A DNA stretch of 64,000 nucleotides from Chitinophagales bacterium. Lineage in GTDB: Bacteria > Bacteroidota > Bacteroidia > Chitinophagales > LD1. Shown piece by piece: positions 46,265 to 54,892 of this stretch (the first letter of the stretch is position 1; each line of letters opens with the position of its first letter). The notes under the pieces are model-generated. The model did not search any database, had not been told where the DNA came from, and worked only from the letters and a program-made list of their open reading frames with translations. Made by a program: the position numbers and the translations under genes. The DNA is taken from positions 62,001-126,000 of the forward strand of contig JAEUVA010000011.1 in NCBI GenBank assembly GCA_016787045.1. The letters run 5' to 3'.

Positions 46265-47989
46265 TTAGGATAATTTTTTGTATAGATAACAACAATCACT
46301 ACCATTATCAAACACTTTTACAAAACCGTATTCAGTAGGATGTATAAGGTACGGATGTACAACAAACCTTGTTTTGGCAAAATTGTATGCTGCCGGCAGA
46401 TTTTTGATATACCTATCATGTCTATCTCTGTTGATCCAAAGATATGAGCTATCGGGTATTTGACTTAGATAAAAAGTGTTGTACGATTTTACATTTAGAT
46501 GGTTGGCTCCATCAATAAAAACCGAAAAATTTCGGGCAGCATTTGGGTCTGTTAAAACCAGTTTAGGGTTATTTAAGTTGATAAATCGGAGGGTTTCTGC
46601 GCTTTTGTCAAATTGGTTTTCCATGCCGCCATCAACCCATTGGTTTACTCTTAGCAGGCCTATAGCCAATTGTGGCAATACGATTATAATTAACAACACG
46701 GGTGTATTTAACAGCATCGCTTTTTGTGGGCGGTTCAATATGATAAATAGTATACACACACTATAAACTGCTACTGGCAAAAATATACCCAGTACGTTTC
46801 CGCCAATTTTTATGTATTCAAAATATGATATGCATGACGATACCAGTACACCTGCTAGCATAACGCACCAAAATATTTTCGTTTTAAAATTCAGCACTGC
46901 ATTGTAGTTGTTTTGTATGTTGAGGATATACAACAGTGCATTAAGCATCATTGGAATAAGGACCGGCATCCATATTCTATGAAAAAGGCCAATGGGATTC
47001 CATGGCCTAATTACCAAAGGCACAACAACCCACCAAATAACAATGGATAAAACAAAATATAGCTTTAACTGTGCCTGTATGGGATTTTTAGGGCGTTTGA
47101 ATAAACCAGCTACGGCTAAAATGAAACTAATGCCAAATGTAAAGTCCAATAACATGAATTGAAACGGCTTAAGCGTAACCCTCAGCAGTAATGCATAAGT
47201 ATTATCATAGCACAGAGAGGGGTCAACAAATTTGCTGTTTTCCACTATCGTATTTATTAAAAACAATGCGTTGCCGGTAAAAAAATGGTAGCCAAAGAGG
47301 GTTGCCACTGATAAAAAAGCAGCCGTTAAAAAAAACACCCCCCAAAAACATTTGATGTTTTTACTATATGTACAAGTTTGTATCTGATATACACAAAGTC
47401 CTAAAAGTACGGGCAAGAAAAACAAGGTCGTTTCTTTTGCAACAAACGAGGCAAAAAACAACATTGCAGCACATGCAGCAGTCAGCAATTTTCTTCCTTG
47501 CGTATGTGTAAAGTCGGAATGGGAAAAAATAATGAGCAATACTCCGCTGCTCAGCAAAAGATTATGCAATATATCTCCGGTGGTTAATGTGGCATTTTGA
47601 ATGAGAAATGGTGAAGAAGCAAAAAACAATGCACCTAAAAGCGTAAAAAAATTACTGCCGGTTATTTTACTAATTAAAAAATACATAAATATGACTAAGC
47701 ATAAAAACTGTAATAGGGTTACAACGGGAAGCCATTTTATACCGATACCCAACTTAATAGCTGCTGTTAGTGGCAGGGTAACCAAAAACCGAGTGGTGAA
47801 TCCATCACTTTCTATTTTCCAGTTACCAGCGCTTTGTTCTACCGCTACTCTTGTGTACGATCCATCATCGTTTACTCCAACACCCTGTATATGTGGGGCT
47901 ACCAAAAAAGCTACGGTAACCACTAAAATTACAACATGTATAATGTAGTTATCCGATAACCGGGTTCTGATACTCTCTGATAGACTCAT
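46265..47989 (-). CDS. Polytopic membrane protein, GT-C glycosyltransferase-like
   Basis: A 574-residue membrane protein with about eleven helices; ATG 47989 gives a good start, while the longer frame from a TTG at 48070 runs into the divergent gene. An early VNDDGSY acidic loop (GT-C like) is present. It is a paralogue of 49370-51073, recognisable from the acidic loop after the first helix (NDDGSYTR versus LGDDYLG), the KETTLFFLPV/KESVVFFMPV motif and the HPTEYGF/TPEQYGF segment near the end. Acceptor and donor are unknown; lipid-linked sugar transfer is inferred. Confidence 0.7.
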   Translation of the reverse strand: MSLSESIRTRLSDNYIIHVVILVVTVAFLVAPHIQGVGVNDDGSYTRVAVEQSAGNWKIESDGFTTRFLVTLPLTAAIKLGIGIKWLPVVTLLQFLCLVIFMYFLISKITGSNFFTLLGALFFASSPFLIQNATLTTGDILHNLLLSSGVLLIIFSHSDFTHTQGRKLLTAACAAMLFFASFVAKETTLFFLPVLLGLCVYQIQTCTYSKNIKCFWGVFFLTAAFLSVATLFGYHFFTGNALFLINTIVENSKFVDPSLCYDNTYALLLRVTLKPFQFMLLDFTFGISFILAVAGLFKRPKNPIQAQLKLYFVLSIVIWWVVVPLVIRPWNPIGLFHRIWMPVLIPMMLNALLYILNIQNNYNAVLNFKTKIFWCVMLAGVLVSSCISYFEYIKIGGNVLGIFLPVAVYSVCILFIILNRPQKAMLLNTPVLLIIIVLPQLAIGLLRVNQWVDGGMENQFDKSAETLRFINLNNPKLVLTDPNAARNFSVFIDGANHLNVKSYNTFYLSQIPDSSYLWINRDRHDRYIKNLPAAYNFAKTRFVVHPYLIHPTEYGFVKVFDNGSDCCYLYKKLS

Positions 47990-48098
47990 TTGCTTTTTAA
48001 AATTGCCAACCAAGGTAGAAATTGTTTTTGCGCTTGCATTCACTTTGCTCATTTGCATCCAATCAAACAATTATCTTCGGGTTTCAAAATTCCAAAAC

Positions 48099-49352
48099 AT
48101 GAGTTGGTTAGAGGGTTTAAAAAAAATGGTGGGCAAGGGTGAAATACCCAAACGCGACCCCGATAAAACGGATTTTTGCTACTATCCATTTTTCCAAGTG
48201 CTGATGACTGCCGGAGGAAAATACATGCCATGCAGCAAACACGAAGCATTTATTACCCACCAAGGGCGGGTGCTTACATCCGATAAAGATTCTATTGAAG
48301 ATGCCTGGAACAGCGACTACATGCGCGACTTGCGTGATTCATTTTTGAACAATGGAAAACATTTTGCGGGCTGTAATGAATGTTGGCGTGAACAAGCCAT
48401 GGGCTTGCGCCCAATGCGTTATGATTCTTATGGCTACAACGTTTCTGAAAAGCAAGTGCAAAAACCCTTGATGCCCATGCGAGTGGAAATAAACGCCAGC
48501 AACATTTGCAACCTCCGCTGCCGTATTTGTATGCCCACTGCCAGCCATCGCTGGATACCTGAAGCCAAAAAATTGTACAACTGGAACGAAGAAACCCACT
48601 TCAATATGACTCCTCAAAACATTGAGGCCATAAAAAGCTGGGTGCCTAATTTTACGCAGATTGGTTTTTTTGGCGGTGAACCACTGATGAGTCATGAAAA
48701 TATTGACTTGATGCGCCATTGTGTAGAAACAGGACACAGCAAACACATTTCTATTTTACTGAATACAAACGGAACTGTTTATAGCGATGAGATTGTGCAA
48801 CTGTTTCTACAATTTCAAAAAGTGTTCATCAACTTTAGTATTGATGATATTGGCGAACGCTTTGAGTATCAACGCAGCGGTGCAAAATGGGATGAAGTTG
48901 TGCAGAATATGAAAAGCTACTTGAAACATGGTGGACACACCGATGCAGATGTTATTGAGGCAAAAATCTGTTGCAGTGTTACCAACATGAATATCTGGTA
49001 TTTTCCAGAGTACTTTCAGTTCATGAACGAGCATTTTCCAGGTATGCCTGTTTACTGGAATTTGGTGTATGCACCCCACGAATTTTCGTTAGAAATTTTG
49101 CCCGATCAGGTGAAAGAAAAAATCCGCGAACGGTTACGCAACTATGTAAAAACAAGCTATCAGCCAACGCGAGAAAAAACCAAAACCGTTGAAGACCTGA
49201 TTATCTTTTTAGAAAATAAAATTGATAAAGACTTCGGTAGCTTCTTTAAGAAAATTAAACAGCATGACGAATACCGTCAGGAAGATTTTGCAAAAGTTTT
49301 TCCGGAGTGGTGGGAGGTGATTAAGGAGTATGAAATGGTAGTGGAGGCATAA
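48099..49352 (+). CDS. N-twitch radical SAM protein (shorter variant)
   Basis: A 417-residue protein from ATG 48099; the frame extends to 48003 but that lead overlaps the divergent gene and has no match in paralogues. Extra cysteines at C45 (MPCSKH) and C92/C95 (GCNEC), then the radical SAM motif C137-NLR-C141-RI-C144 and FFGGEPLM. It differs from the other five by CNLRCRIC instead of CNLECxMC and by a shorter tail. This copy may have a distinct substrate. It precedes the GT-C-like gene by 17 bases. Confidence 0.83.
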   Translation: MSWLEGLKKMVGKGEIPKRDPDKTDFCYYPFFQVLMTAGGKYMPCSKHEAFITHQGRVLTSDKDSIEDAWNSDYMRDLRDSFLNNGKHFAGCNECWREQAMGLRPMRYDSYGYNVSEKQVQKPLMPMRVEINASNICNLRCRICMPTASHRWIPEAKKLYNWNEETHFNMTPQNIEAIKSWVPNFTQIGFFGGEPLMSHENIDLMRHCVETGHSKHISILLNTNGTVYSDEIVQLFLQFQKVFINFSIDDIGERFEYQRSGAKWDEVVQNMKSYLKHGGHTDADVIEAKICCSVTNMNIWYFPEYFQFMNEHFPGMPVYWNLVYAPHEFSLEILPDQVKEKIRERLRNYVKTSYQPTREKTKTVEDLIIFLENKIDKDFGSFFKKIKQHDEYRQEDFAKVFPEWWEVIKEYEMVVEA

Positions 49353-49369
49353 CCCTGCGAAACCAAGTT

Positions 49370-51073
49370 ATGCAAGAAAAAACCCGATACGACCTCTTGT
49401 TTGGCATGCTGTTGATAGCTGCAACAATGTTTACATTGCCCTGGCATCAGGGTTTTTTATTGGGCGATGATTACTTGGGTGCTGCGCACCAATTGCTAAA
49501 TGGCAATTGGGATATTCACAACAATTTTTGGGCTAATAGGGTTGGCGCGTATCTGCCATATAGTGTTGGTATTTGGTTAGGTGGTTTTGGCTTGTGGCTA
49601 AACTTTATTACCACAGCCGAGTTCGTTGTTTTGTTGGGCTTCGTTTACTGGGTTTTGCGAAAGTTTAATCTGCCCTTAGCATTTGTTGTCTGTTGTTTTC
49701 TTGCATTCTGTTCTTTGCTGCACCAGTGTGCAGCTGTAACTCAAGGTGACATACTGACCACGTTTACTGCTAACGCAACTGTACTTCTCTATTTTTTGTT
49801 TGCAACCGGCAATAATGAACAACCCAAAAAACAGAAATGGTGGGGATTGGTTACATCTAGTTGCTTTTTTTACTCTTTACTGGTAAAAGAGAGCGTAGTT
49901 TTTTTTATGCCTGTTTTGCTTTGGTATTTTATTGCTGATGTAAGACAAAAAAAAGCGAAAGATTACTGGTTGTATTTTGGAGCTGGTTCTGCCGTTTTGG
50001 TTGGTTTGTTGATGTTAGCGTATTGGATTAAAACAGGAGACCCGCTTTATCGTTTACATATTGTTGAAGCACAACCCAGTTCAAGTGATTCTAATTATGC
50101 CGGACACAATAAGTGGCTCCTGTTCAGTCGCCTCACCTGGCAACCATTAAAGTTTCTAATAGAAAATTTTTCATTTGGCTGTTTCCTTTTTTTATCGCTT
50201 CCGCAGTTGATATTAGTCAAACGAGATTCGCCCTTTGAAGAGCGCTTTTTTGCCGTGTTTCAACTACTTGGTTTGAGTTTTTGGTGGGTTGGTTCTCAAG
50301 GGTTCAGTACATACAACCCGGTAGCTTTAGTACCCAGATTGTGGCTGCCATTAGTTATCCCAATGGCAATTAACAGCGCCTACTTTATTTTAAAGCTCTT
50401 GCGCCAAGAGGTGCCGGCCAATCAAAAAAATATACTTGCTTTTACGGTTCTGCTTCTACTTTTGGCTTCTGCCTGTTTTTTGTATAAAACCTATGTTGAA
50501 TATACATCACTTGGAATTTCGCCTCCGAATATTTCTTCTTTATTGATGTGGTACACTGCTTATTCTATGTTTATTCTTCTGTCATTTTACGGAGATAAGC
50601 TATTAAGTATTTTGCCCAGATTCAGTGAAATGGCGTTTGTGTTTTTTGTTTTCCCGCTGTTTTCTGGTAGCGTGTTAGGGTTTGCAAACCTGCTTTCCGA
50701 TAAGGTAACCGGTAAAAAAAACGGTTTTGAAACAGAGCGCGAAATGTTTGAATATGTGGTGTCTCTAAATCCGAAAAGAATAATTACGGATTATAGAGTA
50801 ACTCACTTTTACTATGCCTATGTGATGGATATGGACAAACAACTTCCGGTTTTTGATTACAATACAATACCTATAGACTCTGTAAAGCCCGGAGATTTGT
50901 TGTTGCTCAATCCCGAACGCCAAGAGTGGTTTCAAAAAAACATTACCGTTACGCTCACCTACACAAAAGCCAACTACGACATTGCCCCTTACTCACTAAC
51001 TCCTGAGCAATATGGATTTGAAAAGCTAAAGCAAAACGAGAGCAATATTCTTTATCGCTTTGCAGGTAATTGA
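49370..51073 (+). CDS. Polytopic membrane protein, GT-C glycosyltransferase-like
   Basis: A 567-residue protein with about eleven membrane helices and a short soluble C-terminal part. The loop after helix one is FLLGDDYLGAAHQ, with the paired Asp expected for GT-C enzymes. It is a paralogue of 46265-47989. It follows the short N-twitch radical SAM gene closely, as a likely operon. It overlaps the convergent SGNH gene by 22 bases, with no terminator. Confidence 0.7.
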   Translation: MQEKTRYDLLFGMLLIAATMFTLPWHQGFLLGDDYLGAAHQLLNGNWDIHNNFWANRVGAYLPYSVGIWLGGFGLWLNFITTAEFVVLLGFVYWVLRKFNLPLAFVVCCFLAFCSLLHQCAAVTQGDILTTFTANATVLLYFLFATGNNEQPKKQKWWGLVTSSCFFYSLLVKESVVFFMPVLLWYFIADVRQKKAKDYWLYFGAGSAVLVGLLMLAYWIKTGDPLYRLHIVEAQPSSSDSNYAGHNKWLLFSRLTWQPLKFLIENFSFGCFLFLSLPQLILVKRDSPFEERFFAVFQLLGLSFWWVGSQGFSTYNPVALVPRLWLPLVIPMAINSAYFILKLLRQEVPANQKNILAFTVLLLLLASACFLYKTYVEYTSLGISPPNISSLLMWYTAYSMFILLSFYGDKLLSILPRFSEMAFVFFVFPLFSGSVLGFANLLSDKVTGKKNGFETEREMFEYVVSLNPKRIITDYRVTHFYYAYVMDMDKQLPVFDYNTIPIDSVKPGDLLLLNPERQEWFQKNITVTLTYTKANYDIAPYSLTPEQYGFEKLKQNESNILYRFAGN

Positions 51074-52545
51074 TTGGGATTTTGCAATTCCAATGCAATT
51101 GATTTTGCAATGACGGACGCAATTGCTTCATATCCATAGTCGGTCATGTGTACATGATCCCACCATACAAAACCTGTACTTGAGCAACTGTCTAAAAAAT
51201 GCTGTGGTCTAACAGTTGCCACACCATATTGTTTCCCTATGCTTTCCATATTAGCATGATTGACCGCCAAACTATCATTGATATAGTCATTAGGTTCAGC
51301 CACCAACAAAGTTTTGATGTTCTCCTTTTTATTTAGCTGCAAAAACGCTTTGATATACTTTTTGAAAACGGTTGTGTCTTTATCATTATTTCCCAAATTG
51401 ATGACACATAACTGTGGTCTAAATTGAAACCAACTTTCTGCATAGTGCTTGTACAGCACCTCACTTGTAGCCCCGCAGATTCCGGCATTAATCACTACAA
51501 CGGAGGTGCCATTTGCGGTTTCGTGTATTTGCTTTTCAATTTGTGCTGGGTAGGTAAACCTATTACCGCTGGCCCCTGCACCCCACGCTTGCGATGAACC
51601 GATAATTAGAATTGCTGGTGTTGATTGTAATTTGGCGCGTGCGCTATCTAACCGATTGCTGACTGTAGTTTCTGAATCGAACGTTACCGTATTACCATGC
51701 CAGTTAATGTAGTCTGCATTGGTGATAAACCGATTTGATAGAAACTTGTAGTAAATGGCATAGCAAACAACAAAACCAATGAGAAAGGAAAAGACCAAAG
51801 AAAGAGCCCATTGATATTTTGTGCTGAATAAAACAGGAAGTAGTAGCAGCGAAAACAGAAGATAGTACAACGTCCATTTGTTAACCTCAAATGGGGAAGA
51901 AAAATTATCGCTGAACAATTTGGTGCCAAAAAAATCGCGCACAACAACATCATCTACATAAACCGGATACCTTCCACCCCGAAACCCTATTCGCAAATTA
52001 CTTGGCAGAAACATTGTATTTGTAAAAACAACAGCTTTGTCTATGGCTAACGTAACTGTATCGTTACGAATAAATATCTCTGCGTTACTCCATTGCCAGT
52101 TTTCTTTACTTGGCTTGAATATGAAATCTCTTTTTTCTAGAAAACCTCCTCTGCTATCGGCAATAAACCAACAACAGGTATCGCTTTTCTTGTAATTAAA
52201 AAAAATACCCAGAGAGGTTGTATCTGTGTGATGCACGTACACAGCAAATGGCCCTTTCTGATAGTTTTGAAACTTGAATTGTAAGTTGCTTATCGGCAGT
52301 GTTTTTTGGCACAGTAGCTCTTGGTAACCAAACCATGCCGATATATTCAACATGTTGCGATGCAAAGCGTTTTTTGTAAACATGGTTGCAAAAACCCCAT
52401 TTACGCCCTTTAGCTTTAGCTTGCGGCTTTCCCAGTTGCCATTTTTTTCAAGTGTATAAGCAGCATAGTTCACCGCTTCATTCAGCACATAACTTCCTGC
52501 GGCAACTAAAAAAAAGAATGCTAAAACCTTATACTTGTTTGCCAT
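51052..52545 (-). CDS. SGNH hydrolase with N-terminal extra domain
   Basis: A 497-residue protein from ATG 52545; the frame extends to 52593 but would overlap the divergent gene. One N-terminal helix (5-25), a beta-rich region (about 60-215) that looks like a LamG-type sandwich, two central helices (about 225-275), then the SGNH domain: IIGSSQAWG with S318, NAGICG, NLGNND, and DHVHMTDYG with the catalytic Asp/His. The extra domain could bind glycan. It may be an acetyl-transfer or esterase enzyme. Divergent from 52582-53661. Confidence 0.75.
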   Translation of the reverse strand: MANKYKVLAFFFLVAAGSYVLNEAVNYAAYTLEKNGNWESRKLKLKGVNGVFATMFTKNALHRNMLNISAWFGYQELLCQKTLPISNLQFKFQNYQKGPFAVYVHHTDTTSLGIFFNYKKSDTCCWFIADSRGGFLEKRDFIFKPSKENWQWSNAEIFIRNDTVTLAIDKAVVFTNTMFLPSNLRIGFRGGRYPVYVDDVVVRDFFGTKLFSDNFSSPFEVNKWTLYYLLFSLLLLPVLFSTKYQWALSLVFSFLIGFVVCYAIYYKFLSNRFITNADYINWHGNTVTFDSETTVSNRLDSARAKLQSTPAILIIGSSQAWGAGASGNRFTYPAQIEKQIHETANGTSVVVINAGICGATSEVLYKHYAESWFQFRPQLCVINLGNNDKDTTVFKKYIKAFLQLNKKENIKTLLVAEPNDYINDSLAVNHANMESIGKQYGVATVRPQHFLDSCSSTGFVWWDHVHMTDYGYEAIASVIAKSIALELQNPNQLPAKR

Positions 52546-52581
52546 GAAAACAATTGAAAGAAAGCGACAAATGTATGATGA

Positions 52582-53661
52582 ATGAATAACCAAGAAAACA
52601 GTACGCGTATAAAAAGACTATTCGTGTTCGGTTTGTGGATAGTTGGAGTTACCCTATTGCTGTTAGAGATTACTCTTCGTATAATGGGCCGGTACGAAAC
52701 ACTCTCTGAAAAAGTAGAAGGCCGTTACGCTAGTTTTTATCAGCCCTGCACAGATTTTTGGTTCTTAATAGACTCCTTAACCACCGAGTATACAGATACT
52801 AAATCTGAATTTTCGTTTACCTACAAAAAAAACGCTATTGGTTTGTTTACCAACGAGATTACACAAGTTAAGCCACCCGGTAAGAAAAGGATACTGGTGT
52901 TTGGCGACTCTTTTACACAAGGCATTGGTGCTCCACAAGACAGCTCGTGGCCAGCGGTACTACAAAAACTCTTTTATGATGATGGCTTAAGTTGCTACGA
53001 GGTTTACAATGCCGGTGTGGGAGGCAGCGACCCGTTTTTTGCCTATCAACTGTTTAAAGAAAAACTACTCCGATACCATTGGGATGAAGTACTGTTTGTA
53101 GTTAATGGTACAGATATCAATGAATATGTGGGTCGCGGTGGATTAGAGCGATTTAATGCTGATGGCACTACTTGTTTTCGCAAAGCGCCTTGGTTTGAGT
53201 TTTTGTATGCCCGCTTCCGTATAGTGCGTTGTGTACTGACCGAATTTTTTAATTACGACTACACCCTACATTCTAAAAAAGAGTCGCAACAGCTAATGAA
53301 CGAGGGGGTTGAAAAAATTGCTCAAGTGATACAGTTAACCAAACGTCTTTGCGATAGCAATGACATTGCGTTTTGCGCTATCGTTCATCCGGGTGCTGCC
53401 GATTATTCGCACCCCACTCCTATTGAAGGCACTTTCCAGATTTTTGACATTGTTAAGCTCTTACAAGATAGCTTGGTTACGGTATTTGATTTGCGCAAGG
53501 GTTTTGAGCAGCACATTAACATGCAAAATTTTGAAGAGTATGCGTGGCCCATAGATGGCCATTTAAAAAGCAAGGGTTACGCACTTTTTGCAAAAATTGT
53601 TTGCGAAAAACATCGCACTACATTTGGTTGGAGTTGTGATAGTAGTGTAGTGGTGCATTAA
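52582..53661 (+). CDS. SGNH hydrolase, membrane-anchored
   Basis: A 359-residue SGNH protein: one N-terminal helix (about 12-33), LVFGDSFTQGIG with nucleophile S110, YNAGVGGSD, VVNGTDINEY and a final PIDGHLKSKG with the Asp/His pair. It belongs to the same subgroup as 53658-54890 and 58530-59786: all three have GDSF(T)(Q/E)G-GAPxDSS/T and a long mid region. Its stop overlaps the stop of 53658-54890: the four bases TTAA at 53658-53661 read TAA on both strands. Confidence 0.82.
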   Translation: MNNQENSTRIKRLFVFGLWIVGVTLLLLEITLRIMGRYETLSEKVEGRYASFYQPCTDFWFLIDSLTTEYTDTKSEFSFTYKKNAIGLFTNEITQVKPPGKKRILVFGDSFTQGIGAPQDSSWPAVLQKLFYDDGLSCYEVYNAGVGGSDPFFAYQLFKEKLLRYHWDEVLFVVNGTDINEYVGRGGLERFNADGTTCFRKAPWFEFLYARFRIVRCVLTEFFNYDYTLHSKKESQQLMNEGVEKIAQVIQLTKRLCDSNDIAFCAIVHPGAADYSHPTPIEGTFQIFDIVKLLQDSLVTVFDLRKGFEQHINMQNFEEYAWPIDGHLKSKGYALFAKIVCEKHRTTFGWSCDSSVVVH

Positions 53662-54890
53662 AGTTTACCAAACCATTCCGGGTAGTTTTCTTTCAAGCCG
53701 CTCAGCACTCCTTTGGCCATTACCAAATATCCATTAGCGTTGTGGTGTCCGTCTTTTTCCCAGTAGTATGGGGCGGTGGTCTCTTGCGAAATTAATCCGA
53801 TACTGTTTCTGTAGTAAGGCAGTAAGTCAAAATGCTTTACGTTAGAATTTTGTAGTAAAAGAGAGTCGAAAAAAGACATGTTGTATTGATACTGATTCAA
53901 AACCACTTCGCTTCGCTCCGGCTTTTTTATCAGCAAAACCGCAATTTGATTTTGCTTAGCAATGCTAAAAATCTCCACAAAGGTTTCATTCCATTTGAGT
54001 TCCAAATTTTTTAGCTCGTTGGGCATCTGCGCTTTACAGAAAAAGAAATCTTCATACCTAAAGCCCATAGCATTAAATAGGGGTCTTGCTAAATAACTTG
54101 TCCCATAAATAAACTCCCACCATGGGCCGTTTCTCGATTGCCAACCTGTAGCCGTATATCTTTCTAAGCCACCTCTCGATAAAAAATCTGCCATAAAATC
54201 ACCGGTTCCGTAGCAGAGAATAATTAAGTTAGGATTAAATTTAATTCCTATTCTTTTTAACTGCGCAGGGTAAAAACCGGGGTCGTTACCACAAATTCCA
54301 ATGTTTTGAATTTGAAAATTGTTTGCAACTAAGTTTCTTAAAAGTGCCGGATAAGAGCTGTCTTGAGGTGCTCCATCTCCTTCAGTAAAACTATCGCCAT
54401 ACGTCTGTATAAGAAGTTTATCGCTTTGTTTTAAAAAAGCATAATCACTAAGCCCTTCGCTGTTTACTTTTCGTGAATAATGGAATTCCGGTGAACTAAG
54501 ATAGTGTTCCGAGTTTGGCGGGTATGTACGCGTAGAGTCCCCACCTTTTTGATTAAACACCGATTGATAAATACCCCCTCTATTTTCGGTGTAAGTTTTG
54601 GTAAATCCTGAAATTTGCAACACCAGTTCAGCAAAGCACAAAGTTGCTATTACTGTTGTGGCCAATAGCTGAAGGTTAACAAATCTTTGTTTGTTAACAG
54701 GAAGCTGCGTAGCTAAAATAACTAATGCCCAAACTATTAGGTAGGGCATGTAATGGGTGTGCCACTTAATAAACAACAGCCCTACTTTGGTGTACCAATA
54801 CCATTCCCAAAAGATATAAAGAACTATTGCTGCAACCAGCAACAGCCATACGGGGATACTAATTTTATGCGTTAGTAGCTTGTTAAGCAT
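53658..54890 (-). CDS. SGNH hydrolase with multi-helix N-terminus
   Basis: A 410-residue protein with three N-terminal membrane helices (about 11-32, 46-62, 75-95), including a GLLFIKWHTH motif shared with 58530-59786. The SGNH domain has TYGDSFTEGDGAP with S167, NIGICGNDP, CYGTGD and KDGHHNANGY with D380 and H382/H383. The WHTH loop between helices is unusual for SGNH enzymes and may bind a metal or acceptor. It starts two bases after the B12 radical SAM gene upstream and is likely cotranscribed. Confidence 0.82.
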   Translation of the reverse strand: MLNKLLTHKISIPVWLLLVAAIVLYIFWEWYWYTKVGLLFIKWHTHYMPYLIVWALVILATQLPVNKQRFVNLQLLATTVIATLCFAELVLQISGFTKTYTENRGGIYQSVFNQKGGDSTRTYPPNSEHYLSSPEFHYSRKVNSEGLSDYAFLKQSDKLLIQTYGDSFTEGDGAPQDSSYPALLRNLVANNFQIQNIGICGNDPGFYPAQLKRIGIKFNPNLIILCYGTGDFMADFLSRGGLERYTATGWQSRNGPWWEFIYGTSYLARPLFNAMGFRYEDFFFCKAQMPNELKNLELKWNETFVEIFSIAKQNQIAVLLIKKPERSEVVLNQYQYNMSFFDSLLLQNSNVKHFDLLPYYRNSIGLISQETTAPYYWEKDGHHNANGYLVMAKGVLSGLKENYPEWFGKL

Positions 54891-54892
54891 TC

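Noticed and set aside
48003..48098. N-terminal extension of the radical SAM gene at 48099
   Set aside because: The 32-residue lead overlaps the divergent gene and has no match in the paralogues, so I use ATG 48099.
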